From the NCBI GenBank assembly GCA_964450725.1, contig CAYVGO010000034.1, forward strand, positions 1 through 24,056: 24,056 nt of DNA. Reading direction: 5' to 3'. The stretch comes from CAYVGO01 sp964450725. Its GTDB lineage: Bacteria > Bacteroidota > Bacteroidia > Bacteroidales > UBA932. Below are positions 16,727 to 23,553 of the stretch, in pieces; position 1 is the first letter of the stretch, and every line of letters begins with the position of its first letter. Made by a program: the position numbers and the translations under genes. The notes beneath the pieces were generated by a model that ran no database searches, was not told the origin of the DNA, and worked only from the letters and a program-made list of their open reading frames with translations.

Positions 16727-16745
16727 TGAGTAGATTTTCAAAACT

Positions 16746-17972
16746 TTACCGCTTATAAAGCACTAACTTTTGTCCTGCACGAATACGATTGCTGTATAAA
16801 TTATTCCAATCTTTAATGTCAGAAATTCTTACACCATGATTGGCTGCAATTTGTGATAAAGTATCTCCTGAACGTACGGTGTAATAAGTTTTTGTTTTAC
16901 CTTTTATGGATGCTTTTTTAGTATATGATTCGGGAGAAACCATAACGGCAGGATTATACTTTTGAGAATTGTAATTAAAAATAGAATCTTGGAGTACTAA
17001 AAATTTATCGACTTTTTGAAGAGGTAATTTAATGTAATAAGTTTGTTCGTTGCCCGGAATAATATCGCAACGATATTGTGGATTCAATTCTCGTAAAACA
17101 TCTATAGGAATATTCATCACATCAGCAATTTGTTCAAAATGTACCCAGCGATTAATTCCTATGGTGTCATAGCGATAAAACGGCTCAAAGTTAATTTTGG
17201 GAGGTACTAAATTATGTTCTTTGTAATAATTCATGGCATACATTGCTCCTATGAATGCAGGTACATACCCTCTTGTTTCACGCGGTAAATAGTAATAAAT
17301 TGACCAAAAATCATCTTTACCGCTACGCCTTCTGGCTTTATTAACGTTACCCATTCCACAGTTATAAGCTGCAAGCACTAATGACCAATCACCATAAATT
17401 TTATATAAATCTTTTAAGTGACGTGCTGCCGCGTGCGTGGCGGCAATAGGGTCTCTACGATAATCTACCAATGAATTCACTTTAAGACCGTAGAGTTTAC
17501 CTGTATGATACATAAATTGCCATAAACCTGTTGCCCCTGCCCGAGAAACGGCATTAGGATTCAACGCTGATTCAATAACCGCTAAATATTTTAATTCTAA
17601 AGGTAAGCCGTAACTGTCGAAGATTTCTTCAAAAATCGGAAAGTAGTATTGAGAAAGTCCCAAAATACTTTCGGTTTTTTCTTTGATTCGGAAAGTATAT
17701 AGTTCTATGTAGTTTCTTACAATTTGGTTATACGGCAATTGATAGGGAGATGTTATTTTCTGCAATCTTTGAATGTATATAGAATCAGGGGTAGCACTTA
17801 ACAGTTTAGCACTGTCAATTTCATAATCTGTAATAGAAAAATTTACTGTATTTTGCAGCGATTCTTTTTTACGTAAATAATCAAAAATTGAAATATTTTC
17901 TATTTTTTTCTGCTCCTGAGAAAAAGCAATAAAACTGAGAAAAAATAGTGTAAAAGTGTAAAAGTATTTCAT
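16746..17972 (-). CDS. mltD: Lytic transglycosylase with C-terminal LysM domain (MltD-like)
   Basis: Cuts peptidoglycan glycan strands to 1,6-anhydro ends. The 408 residues comprise a signal peptide (1-18), a helical linker, an SLT catalytic domain (about 115-225) and one LysM domain at the end (about 364-406, YTVRSGDTLSQIAANHGVRI). Glu134 in AVIESALNPNAVS is the catalytic acid; GATGLWQFM and LAAYNCGMGNVNKA are the other SLT landmarks. E. coli MltD is a lipoprotein with two LysM domains, whereas this one has no lipobox Cys and a single LysM. In many Bacteroidales the gene follows parA, parB and a DUF5683 gene, as here, linking cell-wall cutting with chromosome segregation. The 116-bp gap before it shows no TAnnTTTG box. 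Confidence 0.93.
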   Translation of the reverse strand: MKYFYTFTLFFLSFIAFSQEQKKIENISIFDYLRKKESLQNTVNFSITDYEIDSAKLLSATPDSIYIQRLQKITSPYQLPYNQIVRNYIELYTFRIKEKTESILGLSQYYFPIFEEIFDSYGLPLELKYLAVIESALNPNAVSRAGATGLWQFMYHTGKLYGLKVNSLVDYRRDPIAATHAAARHLKDLYKIYGDWSLVLAAYNCGMGNVNKARRRSGKDDFWSIYYYLPRETRGYVPAFIGAMYAMNYYKEHNLVPPKINFEPFYRYDTIGINRWVHFEQIADVMNIPIDVLRELNPQYRCDIIPGNEQTYYIKLPLQKVDKFLVLQDSIFNYNSQKYNPAVMVSPESYTKKASIKGKTKTYYTVRSGDTLSQIAANHGVRISDIKDWNNLYSNRIRAGQKLVLYKR

Positions 17973-18088
17973 GAGTAAGTAATTTTAACGGGTCTATTAA
18001 AGGGATTGATTCCTTTGTATGGGTATATGATTTTCAGATTTCTTGATCAAATTCTTTTATAGTCTTAGAAATAAACATATTAAGAATT

Positions 18089-19120
18089 TTAAAATGTAAT
18101 ATTACAGCCTAAACCTACGGTTGCCGTTGCATCCATATTGCCGTACTGAAACAAATCCATTTGAGGTGTAAAACGAATGGATAAATTATCACTTACATCA
18201 TAATCAAAAAAATGAGCATCTACGGCTGCATCCACAACATTGACAAGATGAATCAATGCCATTCCGAATATCCAATAATCTCTTTGTCGGCGATAATTAT
18301 TTCTACTTCCTTGCAACCCGCTTGACGGACGGCTTGCCAACGTTCCCAATTGTTTTGTTAACTCGTCAACTCTTGCTTCCCAACCTTCGGGTTTTTTACT
18401 TTGTAATTGTTCTAATTCATATTTTTGATTATATGCATCACTAAACAACTTATATCTAAATTGCTGTTGTTGTAACATAAAAATTCCTAAACCATACAAG
18501 GTATAAACAATCGGAATTTTCCAATATCTTTGATTATATAATTGTCCTAAACCCGGTACTAAAAATGAATAGATAGCAGCCTTAGTAGGTGAATGTTGTT
18601 GTAAAAATCTTTGATGAAAATAGGCTCCGTCCAACAATCCATATATATATGTCAATCCGGCACCGACATAAAGCCAGTTACGTAATACCTGATAATTTTT
18701 ATTGCTTTTTTGTAAACTTAACATCATAGGATCTTCTGTAGAAAATCCCTCATTTAACAATGATTGATAACGATTTCTACCTTTAACATAGGCTACATTA
18801 CTTTGCCAACCACCAATAACAAAACCCGTTATTCCACCTATAACAATCGGAATTTTGTAATACTGTCGATTGACAATTTGATAGAAAGAGGGAGCTACTA
18901 AAGAAATAAAGAAAGTTTGTCCTGTTGACAGTGAATCTAATTTACTTTTTGGAAGATATTTTAGGGTATCTTTACCGGCTTTTTCACTGTTTTTTTTTTG
19001 AACAACCACTGACGTTGTATCAAAAGTTTTAGATACATCACGGTTTAATGTATCTAAAGAACCATAAGCATTAATGCTTACAGCAAGTGTTACAAAAAAA
19101 CAAACCAAAAAATAACACAC
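18089..19120 (-). CDS. DUF5683-family membrane protein with a duplicated module
   Basis: Function unknown. The 343 residues start with a signal peptide or first helix (about 1-20). Two similar modules follow: about 55-175, with SFYQIVNRQYYKIPIVIGG, and about 180-325, with VPGLGQLYNQRYWKIPIVY. Each carries the hallmark Q-(L/I)-(Y/V)-N-(R/Q)-x-Y-(Y/W)-K-I-P-I-V, a charged loop and a closing helix ending in a (L/V)-D-(G/A) motif (GLLDGAYFH; NVVDAAVDAHFFDYD). Most DUF5683 proteins I know of show one such module, so the double copy is notable. The start is GTG 19120, 11 bp after the parB stop, and the gene is conserved beside parAB in Bacteroidota. A role linking the segregation machinery to the envelope is conceivable but not shown. 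Confidence 0.82.
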   Translation of the reverse strand: MCYFLVCFFVTLAVSINAYGSLDTLNRDVSKTFDTTSVVVQKKNSEKAGKDTLKYLPKSKLDSLSTGQTFFISLVAPSFYQIVNRQYYKIPIVIGGITGFVIGGWQSNVAYVKGRNRYQSLLNEGFSTEDPMMLSLQKSNKNYQVLRNWLYVGAGLTYIYGLLDGAYFHQRFLQQHSPTKAAIYSFLVPGLGQLYNQRYWKIPIVYTLYGLGIFMLQQQQFRYKLFSDAYNQKYELEQLQSKKPEGWEARVDELTKQLGTLASRPSSGLQGSRNNYRRQRDYWIFGMALIHLVNVVDAAVDAHFFDYDVSDNLSIRFTPQMDLFQYGNMDATATVGLGCNITF

Positions 19121-19131
19121 ACAAATTAGTT

Positions 19132-20043
19132 TTAAACTTCATTCAATCCATTCTCGGAAAGTTGAGAAATTAATTTTTCTATCTCATAATCATTTTGAAG
19201 ATCTATGGTTAAAGTTATAACCCCTTTGGGTTTAATTTTCAATTTTACATTGGGACCAAAAAAAGTATCTAACTTTTCTTTTAAAACAGTAAAGTTTTGA
19301 GGTTCAGGTAATATTGATTTTATTGTTTTTTTATCAGAAGGAATATTATTTTTAATGTACTCTTGGGCTATTTGCTCTACAACCCTTACCGACAAATCTT
19401 CAGTAATAATACGTTTAGTAACGGCTATTTGCTTATCTGAATCTTCAATATTAATTAATGCTCTTGCATGTCCTACAGAAACTGCTCTTTCTCGGAGTGC
19501 CAATTGCACTTCTGCCGGCAACTTTAAAAGCCGCAAAAAGTTGGTAATTTGACTTCTGCTAATTCCAATATTTTCACTTAACTTTTCTTGCGTAAGTTTA
19601 CACTCTTCAATTAACTGTTGAAATCCTAATGCCGTTTCTATCGGATTTAAATCTTCACGCTGTATATTTTCTACCAATGCCATTTCCAACACTCCCTGCG
19701 CATCAGTTTCACGAACATACGCCGGCAAGGCAGTAAGTCCTACAGATTTTGCTGCTCTGTAACGACGCTCTCCACTGATGATTTGATAAGCATCACCTTC
19801 TTTTCTTACAGTAATGGGTTGTATAAGCCCCAAACGTTCTATAGATTGCCCTAACTCTTGTAACGATTCTGGGTCAAATGTTCTTCGAGGCTGATTAGGA
19901 TTAGGTATAATTTTATCTATTGGAATTTCTGCAATAGCAGAACTTTCGTTTGTCTGCTCTTCAATAACTCGCTTTATACGAGGTGCCGGTACAGTATCTT
20001 CTCCTAATAGGGCACCTAAACCTCGTCCTAAACTTTTTGCCAT
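19132..20043 (-). CDS. parB: Chromosome-partitioning protein ParB
   Basis: DNA-binding CTPase that loads at parS sites and directs origin segregation with ParA. Starting at ATG 20043 (MAKSLGRGLGALLGE, the conserved opening) it has 303 residues; the longer frame adds 23 unrelated residues from a TTG inside the parA 3' end. The N-terminal ParB/CTPase domain shows IPNPNQPRRTFD, SGERRYRA and ALVENIQREDLNP. The middle HTH shows LTQEKLSENIGISRSQITNFLRL. The C-terminal end is the dimerisation domain. It begins 5 bp after parA, as usual for a parAB operon. I found no parS site in the window. Confidence 0.97.
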   Translation of the reverse strand: MAKSLGRGLGALLGEDTVPAPRIKRVIEEQTNESSAIAEIPIDKIIPNPNQPRRTFDPESLQELGQSIERLGLIQPITVRKEGDAYQIISGERRYRAAKSVGLTALPAYVRETDAQGVLEMALVENIQREDLNPIETALGFQQLIEECKLTQEKLSENIGISRSQITNFLRLLKLPAEVQLALRERAVSVGHARALINIEDSDKQIAVTKRIITEDLSVRVVEQIAQEYIKNNIPSDKKTIKSILPEPQNFTVLKEKLDTFFGPNVKLKIKPKGVITLTIDLQNDYEIEKLISQLSENGLNEV

Positions 20044-20048
20044 ATTTT

Positions 20049-20816
20049 TTATGATTTTGTTCTTTGAATAAGTTCTTGAGCCAACGCCAGATGGCTTTGA
20101 GTTCCTGCACAATGAGGGTCATGTAATAAAATTGGTTTACCAAATGATGGTGATTCACTCAATTTTGTGTTCCGCGGAATAACGGTATTAAAAACTTTAT
20201 CTTGAAAATGTGTTCTTACATCTTCTACAACTTGGTTTGCTAATCGTATTCGTTGGTCATACATGGTCATTAAAAATCCTTCTACTTCCAATTCAGGATT
20301 TAATCGGTTTTGTACTAAACGAATAGTATTCAATAATTTTCCTAAACCTTCCAATGCAAAATATTCGCATTGTACGGGAATAATGACCGAATCTGATGCT
20401 GTCAAAGCATTTAAAGTAATTAATCCTAAAGAGGGTGAGCAGTCAATGAAAATATAATCATATAATCCTACGATGGACTGAATCTGTTCTCGAAGAATGT
20501 ATTCACGTTTCGGCACTTCTATAAGTTGTAATTCCGCACCTACCAAATCAATATGAGATGGAACAAGATGCAGCGAAGGCATCATAGTTTCAAGAATAAC
20601 TTCTTTTAATTTTGCGTCATTAAGAAAACAATCATAAATACTTTTTTCTATATTTTTTAAGTCAAACCCAAATCCTGATGTAGAATTAGCTTGTGGATCG
20701 GCATCAATAACCAATACTTTTTTACCGAAATGAGCCAAACATGCCGATAAATTAATACTTGTAGTTGTTTTACCTACCCCTCCTTTCTGGTTGGCTATAG
20801 CAATAATTTTTCCCAT
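20049..20816 (-). CDS. parA: Chromosome-partitioning ATPase ParA (Soj)
   Basis: Deviant Walker-A ATPase that dimerises with ATP on nucleoid DNA and moves ParB-parS complexes. The 255 residues are typical of chromosomal Soj-type ParA without an N-terminal HTH. Motifs are KGGVGKTTTSINLSA (about 10-24, with signature Lys and P-loop Lys), VIDADPQANST and FIDCSPSLGLITLNAL. It lies 3 bp after maf and 5 bp before parB, so the three genes form one tight operon starting from the promoter at 21480-21509. The ATG is backed by the family start MGKIIAIANQKGG. Confidence 0.97.
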   Translation of the reverse strand: MGKIIAIANQKGGVGKTTTSINLSACLAHFGKKVLVIDADPQANSTSGFGFDLKNIEKSIYDCFLNDAKLKEVILETMMPSLHLVPSHIDLVGAELQLIEVPKREYILREQIQSIVGLYDYIFIDCSPSLGLITLNALTASDSVIIPVQCEYFALEGLGKLLNTIRLVQNRLNPELEVEGFLMTMYDQRIRLANQVVEDVRTHFQDKVFNTVIPRNTKLSESPSFGKPILLHDPHCAGTQSHLALAQELIQRTKS

Positions 20817-20819
20817 ATA

Positions 20820-21434
20820 TTATTGATGAATATGCGTTATAAAGTCTGATAATTGTTCGTATAAAAGTGATGTCGGCAAACCCATGACATTAGTATAAGA
20901 ACCATCTATCCGTACTACAAAAGCATTACCTATCCACTCTTGGATACCATAAGCACCGGCTTTGTCAAAAGGCTGATAATGGTCTATATAATGAGTTATA
21001 TCTTCTAATGTAAGTGTTCTGAAATAAACATCTGTTTTTTCTTGTACAGAAACGGTTTTTAATTTGTTTTTTAATGTAATTGCCGTATAAACCTCATGCT
21101 TGGAGTTTGACAGCAATTGCAACATTGTAATTGCTTCTTCTTTATTTTTAGGCTTTCCCAATATTCTTCCTTTACAATATACAACAGTATCTGCTGTTAA
21201 TAAAATAGAATGGTCTGAGAGTGGCTTCGGATAACTTTTACTCTTCTGAGCAGACAAGTAAAGAGCAATTTCTTCATGCTGCAAATCTTTGGGATATTGT
21301 TCTGCCGAAATTTCAGGAATTTCTAATATATAAGGCAACTTTATCTCTTCCAGCAATTGTTTCCGCCGTGGAGAATTGGAGTAAAGAATGAGTTGAATGT
21401 TTGATAGCAATTGATGTAATGTCTGTGTACTCAT
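20820..21434 (-). CDS. maf: Maf-family nucleoside triphosphate pyrophosphatase
   Basis: Hydrolyses dTTP/UTP or modified nucleotides to the monophosphate and is tied to septum inhibition and house-cleaning of the nucleotide pool. The 204 residues contain the signature SNSPRRKQLL (about 19-28), LTADTVVYC with the metal-binding Asp, and DKAGAYGIQEWIG. The family usually begins with a short strand before ASxSPRR; this one has about 15 extra N-terminal residues, with no better internal start. It is the first gene after the promoter at 21480-21509. YhdE-type (dTTP/UTP) is more likely than the YceF type, but I could not settle this. Confidence 0.94.
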   Translation of the reverse strand: MSTQTLHQLLSNIQLILYSNSPRRKQLLEEIKLPYILEIPEISAEQYPKDLQHEEIALYLSAQKSKSYPKPLSDHSILLTADTVVYCKGRILGKPKNKEEAITMLQLLSNSKHEVYTAITLKNKLKTVSVQEKTDVYFRTLTLEDITHYIDHYQPFDKAGAYGIQEWIGNAFVVRIDGSYTNVMGLPTSLLYEQLSDFITHIHQ

Positions 21435-21479
21435 AATTTAATCCTTGATATGAAAATTGATTCTTTCCATATAATTTTA

Positions 21480-21509
21480 CAAAGATACTAAAATTCCCTA
21501 TTCTCCAAA
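21480..21509 (-). promoter_or_regulatory. Promoter of the maf-parA-parB operon
   Basis: Minus strand: TTTG at 21506-21509, an 18-bp spacer and TATCTTTG at 21480-21487. The -7 box follows directly after the TAG stop of the small basic gene, so transcription starts near 21473 with a leader of about 40 bases before maf. Confidence 0.72.
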
Positions 21510-21709
21510 AATCTTTTTAGAGTATAAAATAAATAAGGCAGAGCCTTTTGATTCTCTGCCTTACTCCGTTTACGGTCGTAAATTTTTTTTGACTTGTGTA
21601 CCCGTTTGAAACTAATTGGGTGGTTGTGATTTTCAATCTCTGCCTCACGACTTGCTTTACGGTGGGCTTTAATATAATCACGTTCTGTAATTTTATATGT
21701 TTTCATCAT
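21488..21709 (-). CDS. Small basic conserved hypothetical protein
   Basis: A protein of 72-73 residues, starting at either of two adjacent ATGs (21709 or 21706): MKTYKITERDYIKAHRKASR and so on. It is rich in Lys, Arg and His, with a central segment SFKRVHKSKKIYDRKRSKAE and no membrane segment or Cys. Similar short proteins of unknown function occur in Bacteroidales by my recollection; I know of no assigned role. The strong charge suggests nucleic-acid or ribosome binding, which is inference. The longest frame opens at a TTG (21730) that is part of the -7 box, hence the shorter start. It has its own promoter and lies directly before that of maf-parAB. Confidence 0.78.
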   Translation of the reverse strand: MMKTYKITERDYIKAHRKASREAEIENHNHPISFKRVHKSKKIYDRKRSKAENQKALPYLFYTLKRFLENREF

Positions 21710-21727
21710 CAAATTATTTTGCACTTG

Positions 21728-21769
21728 CAAAGATAATTGACAAGACTCACTTTTACAAGTACAAAGATA
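21728..21769 (-). promoter_or_regulatory. Promoter of the small basic gene, with a second -7 box upstream
   Basis: Minus strand: TTG at 21756-21758, a 20-bp spacer and TATCTTTG at 21728-21735, about 20 bases before the ATG pair. A second perfect TATCTTTG lies at 21762-21769, so the gene may have two start points 34 bp apart. Confidence 0.7.
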
Positions 21770-21853
21770 GTATACAACTTTTCACAACGTATTACATTGA
21801 TGAAAATAACATTGTATTAGCAATATTTCAACTTGTGAAACTTGTATTGACTA
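21731..21853. other. Intergenic region between the WYL gene and the small basic gene
   Basis: Apart from the promoter boxes, this AT-rich stretch of 123 bp holds only loosely repeated CTTGT/CACAAC-like words (for example near 21781 and 21830). I see no clear terminator for the WYL gene and no ORF. Confidence 0.5.
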
Positions 21854-22819
21854 TCAGACCATAGCATTTTCAGGGGAAATAATAATTTCATAGTTTTGGA
21901 CTTGTTCTTTGATAATATTCATTATATTGTTTCGAAGTGAAGAGGGTGAAAGTACTTCAATTTCCTCTCCATGAGAAAGTATTTCTTGAAGAAAATCAAA
22001 AGTCGGCTGAAGATAATATTCAAAAATGGTATATTCATCATGCAGTTCTATAACTTTTTGTGAATGGTGTAGCGGTAAAGATAAAAAATAACGATTCTTT
22101 TTCCCATGGTGCCAAACTTTGATTTGTACAACTTCAACTTTTTTATTTTCATTGATAATACCAAAACAGTTTGTAAAATAATTTTCTGCATCAAAATCTT
22201 TTGGAAATTGAAATTGATGTTTTGTGGCCCGCAAAGATTGAACGCGATCTAAACCATAAATACGAAGATTTCCAAAATTATTTTTTGCAACCAAATACCA
22301 CCGTTGTCGAAATAGTTTAACACAATATGGCTCTACTTCAAAAGTTGCCGGTTCATTATGCCAATAACTTTGATAACTCATTACAATAGTTACACTATCA
22401 CGTAGAGCCTCAATAACCGACGTAAGAAACTGTTGACCGCTTGGAATATATTCTAATAAAATTCGATGTTTAAGTTTATGACTTTCTCTAACTAAATTAT
22501 TGACAGAAAACGAATTAAGTAACCATTGTCGTACACTTTGGCGTTGCAAATCATTACCATTTTCAATATAATAAACATATCCTGCCTGTTTATTACATTC
22601 AATATTGATATCAAAAAGTTGTTCAATGGCTTTACGATGATTGTGAAATGTTCGTAAAGGTAAATTTTCTTCTTTTTCATTCAACCCAGAACAAATCCAT
22701 TGATTATTAATGTCTTCAAAAGTTATTTGCCCGGATCTGTAAATTATATCTACTAACCAAACATAGCGATTAAAAAGCATGGAAGTAGATTCTTTGGAAG
22801 AATTTCTTAATTTTGACAT
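21854..22819 (-). CDS. WYL-domain transcriptional regulator
   Basis: A 321-residue regulator starting at ATG 22819 (MSKLRNSSKESTSMLF). The longer frame would add a hydrophobic 25-residue leader from a TTG, unlikely for a cytoplasmic DNA-binding protein. The N-terminal part (about 15-85) resembles a winged HTH (LRTFHNHRKAIEQLFDINIE). A WYL domain follows (about 130-230), with YQSYWHNEPATFEVEPYCVK and the signature QRWYLVAKN, then the C-terminal extension. WYL proteins sense nucleic-acid ligands and often regulate DNA-damage or phage-defence genes. A perfect inverted repeat (22858-22878) overlies its promoter region, so autoregulation is likely. A DEDDh exonuclease gene lies directly upstream on the same strand. 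Confidence 0.87.
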   Translation of the reverse strand: MSKLRNSSKESTSMLFNRYVWLVDIIYRSGQITFEDINNQWICSGLNEKEENLPLRTFHNHRKAIEQLFDINIECNKQAGYVYYIENGNDLQRQSVRQWLLNSFSVNNLVRESHKLKHRILLEYIPSGQQFLTSVIEALRDSVTIVMSYQSYWHNEPATFEVEPYCVKLFRQRWYLVAKNNFGNLRIYGLDRVQSLRATKHQFQFPKDFDAENYFTNCFGIINENKKVEVVQIKVWHHGKKNRYFLSLPLHHSQKVIELHDEYTIFEYYLQPTFDFLQEILSHGEEIEVLSPSSLRNNIMNIIKEQVQNYEIIISPENAMV

Positions 22820-22842
22820 TGCGGTTAAGATGTAATAAGGTA

Positions 22843-22850
22843 CAAAAATA
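22843..22850 (-). promoter_or_regulatory. Promoter -7 box of the WYL gene
   Basis: The minus strand reads TATTTTTG, a TAnnTTTG match 24 bases ahead of ATG 22819. The poly-T context makes it less distinctive than the other promoters here. Confidence 0.45.
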
Positions 22851-22857
22851 TAAACAA

Positions 22858-22878
22858 TTATGCTAAATAAAAGCATAA
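22858..22878. promoter_or_regulatory. Perfect inverted repeat, candidate WYL operator
   Basis: TTATGCT (22858-22864) and AGCATAA (22872-22878) are exact inverted repeats separated by 7 bases. They lie between the exonuclease stop and the WYL start, about 8 bp upstream of the WYL -7 box. A repressor bound here would block that promoter. A weak terminator for the exonuclease transcript is the alternative, but no U-run follows directly. Confidence 0.5.
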
Positions 22879-22900
22879 CACAAATACTTTGCAAGAAATT

Positions 22901-23398
22901 CTAATCTGCAAACACCTTCATCGCTATTACGGCACATGCTTCAGCATCGGCAAGAGCATGATGATGGTTTTCTAACGTAAAACCAACATATTGAGCAACC
23001 GTATGCAATTTATGATTGGGTAGTTGAGGAAAAGTTCGGCGAGAGGCTCGATAAGTACAGTGAAATTTATAATCAGGATAATCCATTTGATAACAACGAA
23101 ATACTGCTTTAAGGCAACTCTCGTCAAAATTTTTATTGTGTGCCACCAATGGTAAATCAGTTATCAACAATTCAATTTTTTTCCAAACATGAGGAAATAC
23201 TTTGGCGTTTTCGGTATCTTCCACTCTTAACCCATGCACTTGAGTGTGATAATAATTGTAGTACTCAGGTTCAGGACGAATTAAAGCATAGTGCCGATTA
23301 ACAATTTCACTGTTTCTGACCACCACCACACCAACACTGCAAACGCTGGTACGCTCATGATTGGCAGTCTCAAAATCTATGGCTGCAAAATTTTTCAT
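22901..23398 (-). CDS. DEDDh 3'-5' exonuclease (DnaQ-like)
   Basis: A compact 3'-5' exonuclease of the DNA polymerase III epsilon superfamily, 165 residues, single domain. Exo I is FAAIDFETA (Asp and Glu), Exo II is VAHNKNFDE (Asp) and Exo III is HHHALADAEA (His and Asp), so the DEDDh set is complete. No BRCT, GIY-YIG or polymerase domain is attached, so it is not the replicative proofreader by structure alone. I chose ATG 23398 (MKNFAAIDFETA), the usual family start; ATG 23413 would add five residues. A 25-codon ORF ends 2 bp before the chosen start, which also favours it. It lies upstream of the WYL regulator and downstream of the HAD phosphatase, all on the minus strand. Confidence 0.92.
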   Translation of the reverse strand: MKNFAAIDFETANHERTSVCSVGVVVVRNSEIVNRHYALIRPEPEYYNYYHTQVHGLRVEDTENAKVFPHVWKKIELLITDLPLVAHNKNFDESCLKAVFRCYQMDYPDYKFHCTYRASRRTFPQLPNHKLHTVAQYVGFTLENHHHALADAEACAVIAMKVFAD

Positions 23399-23400
23399 GA

Positions 23401-23478
23401 TTATTTTACACATTTATTACGATATTGACCATTTCTCCTATTGTCTAATTGTTTTAAGACATTTCCTTTGGTGACCAT
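23401..23478 (-). CDS. Possible 25-residue leader ORF ahead of the exonuclease gene
   Basis: From ATG 23476-23478 to TAA 23401-23403 there is a 25-codon ORF encoding a basic peptide (start MVTKGNVLKQLDNRRNGQ, end KCVK). It starts about 22 bases after the -7 box at 23500-23507 and ends 2 bp before the exonuclease ATG, so translation could be coupled. I recognise no family. It could be a leader peptide, a tiny protein or chance. Confidence 0.3.
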   Translation of the reverse strand: MVTKGNVLKQLDNRRNGQYRNKCVK

Positions 23479-23499
23479 GATTTATATATGTATTTTTTG

Positions 23500-23507
23500 C
23501 AAATGTA
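23500..23507 (-). promoter_or_regulatory. Promoter -7 box of the exonuclease transcript
   Basis: The minus strand reads TACATTTG, a perfect TAnnTTTG match in the 140-bp space between the phosphatase and exonuclease genes; no clear -33 box was found. Confidence 0.5.
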
Positions 23508-23553
23508 CATAAAAATGGAAATCTATGATACTATTAATAAATTTACAAATATT

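Noticed and set aside
17999..18016. AAAGG/CCTTT inverted repeat ahead of mltD as a regulatory hairpin
   Set aside because: Only five paired bases with an 8-base loop and no other signal; expected by chance.
20044..20112. N-terminal extension of ParB from a TTG at 20112
   Set aside because: It overlaps parA, and the family start MAKSLGRGLGALLGE lies at ATG 20043.
19132..20816. parS site near parAB
   Set aside because: I looked for GTTTCACGTGAAAC-like palindromes in the window; CACGTG words near 3232 and 4174 lack the flanking arms.
22820..22894. Hydrophobic leader on the WYL protein, suggesting a membrane-bound regulator
   Set aside because: It depends on a TTG upstream of the promoter and dyad; ATG 22819 gives a normal soluble WYL regulator.
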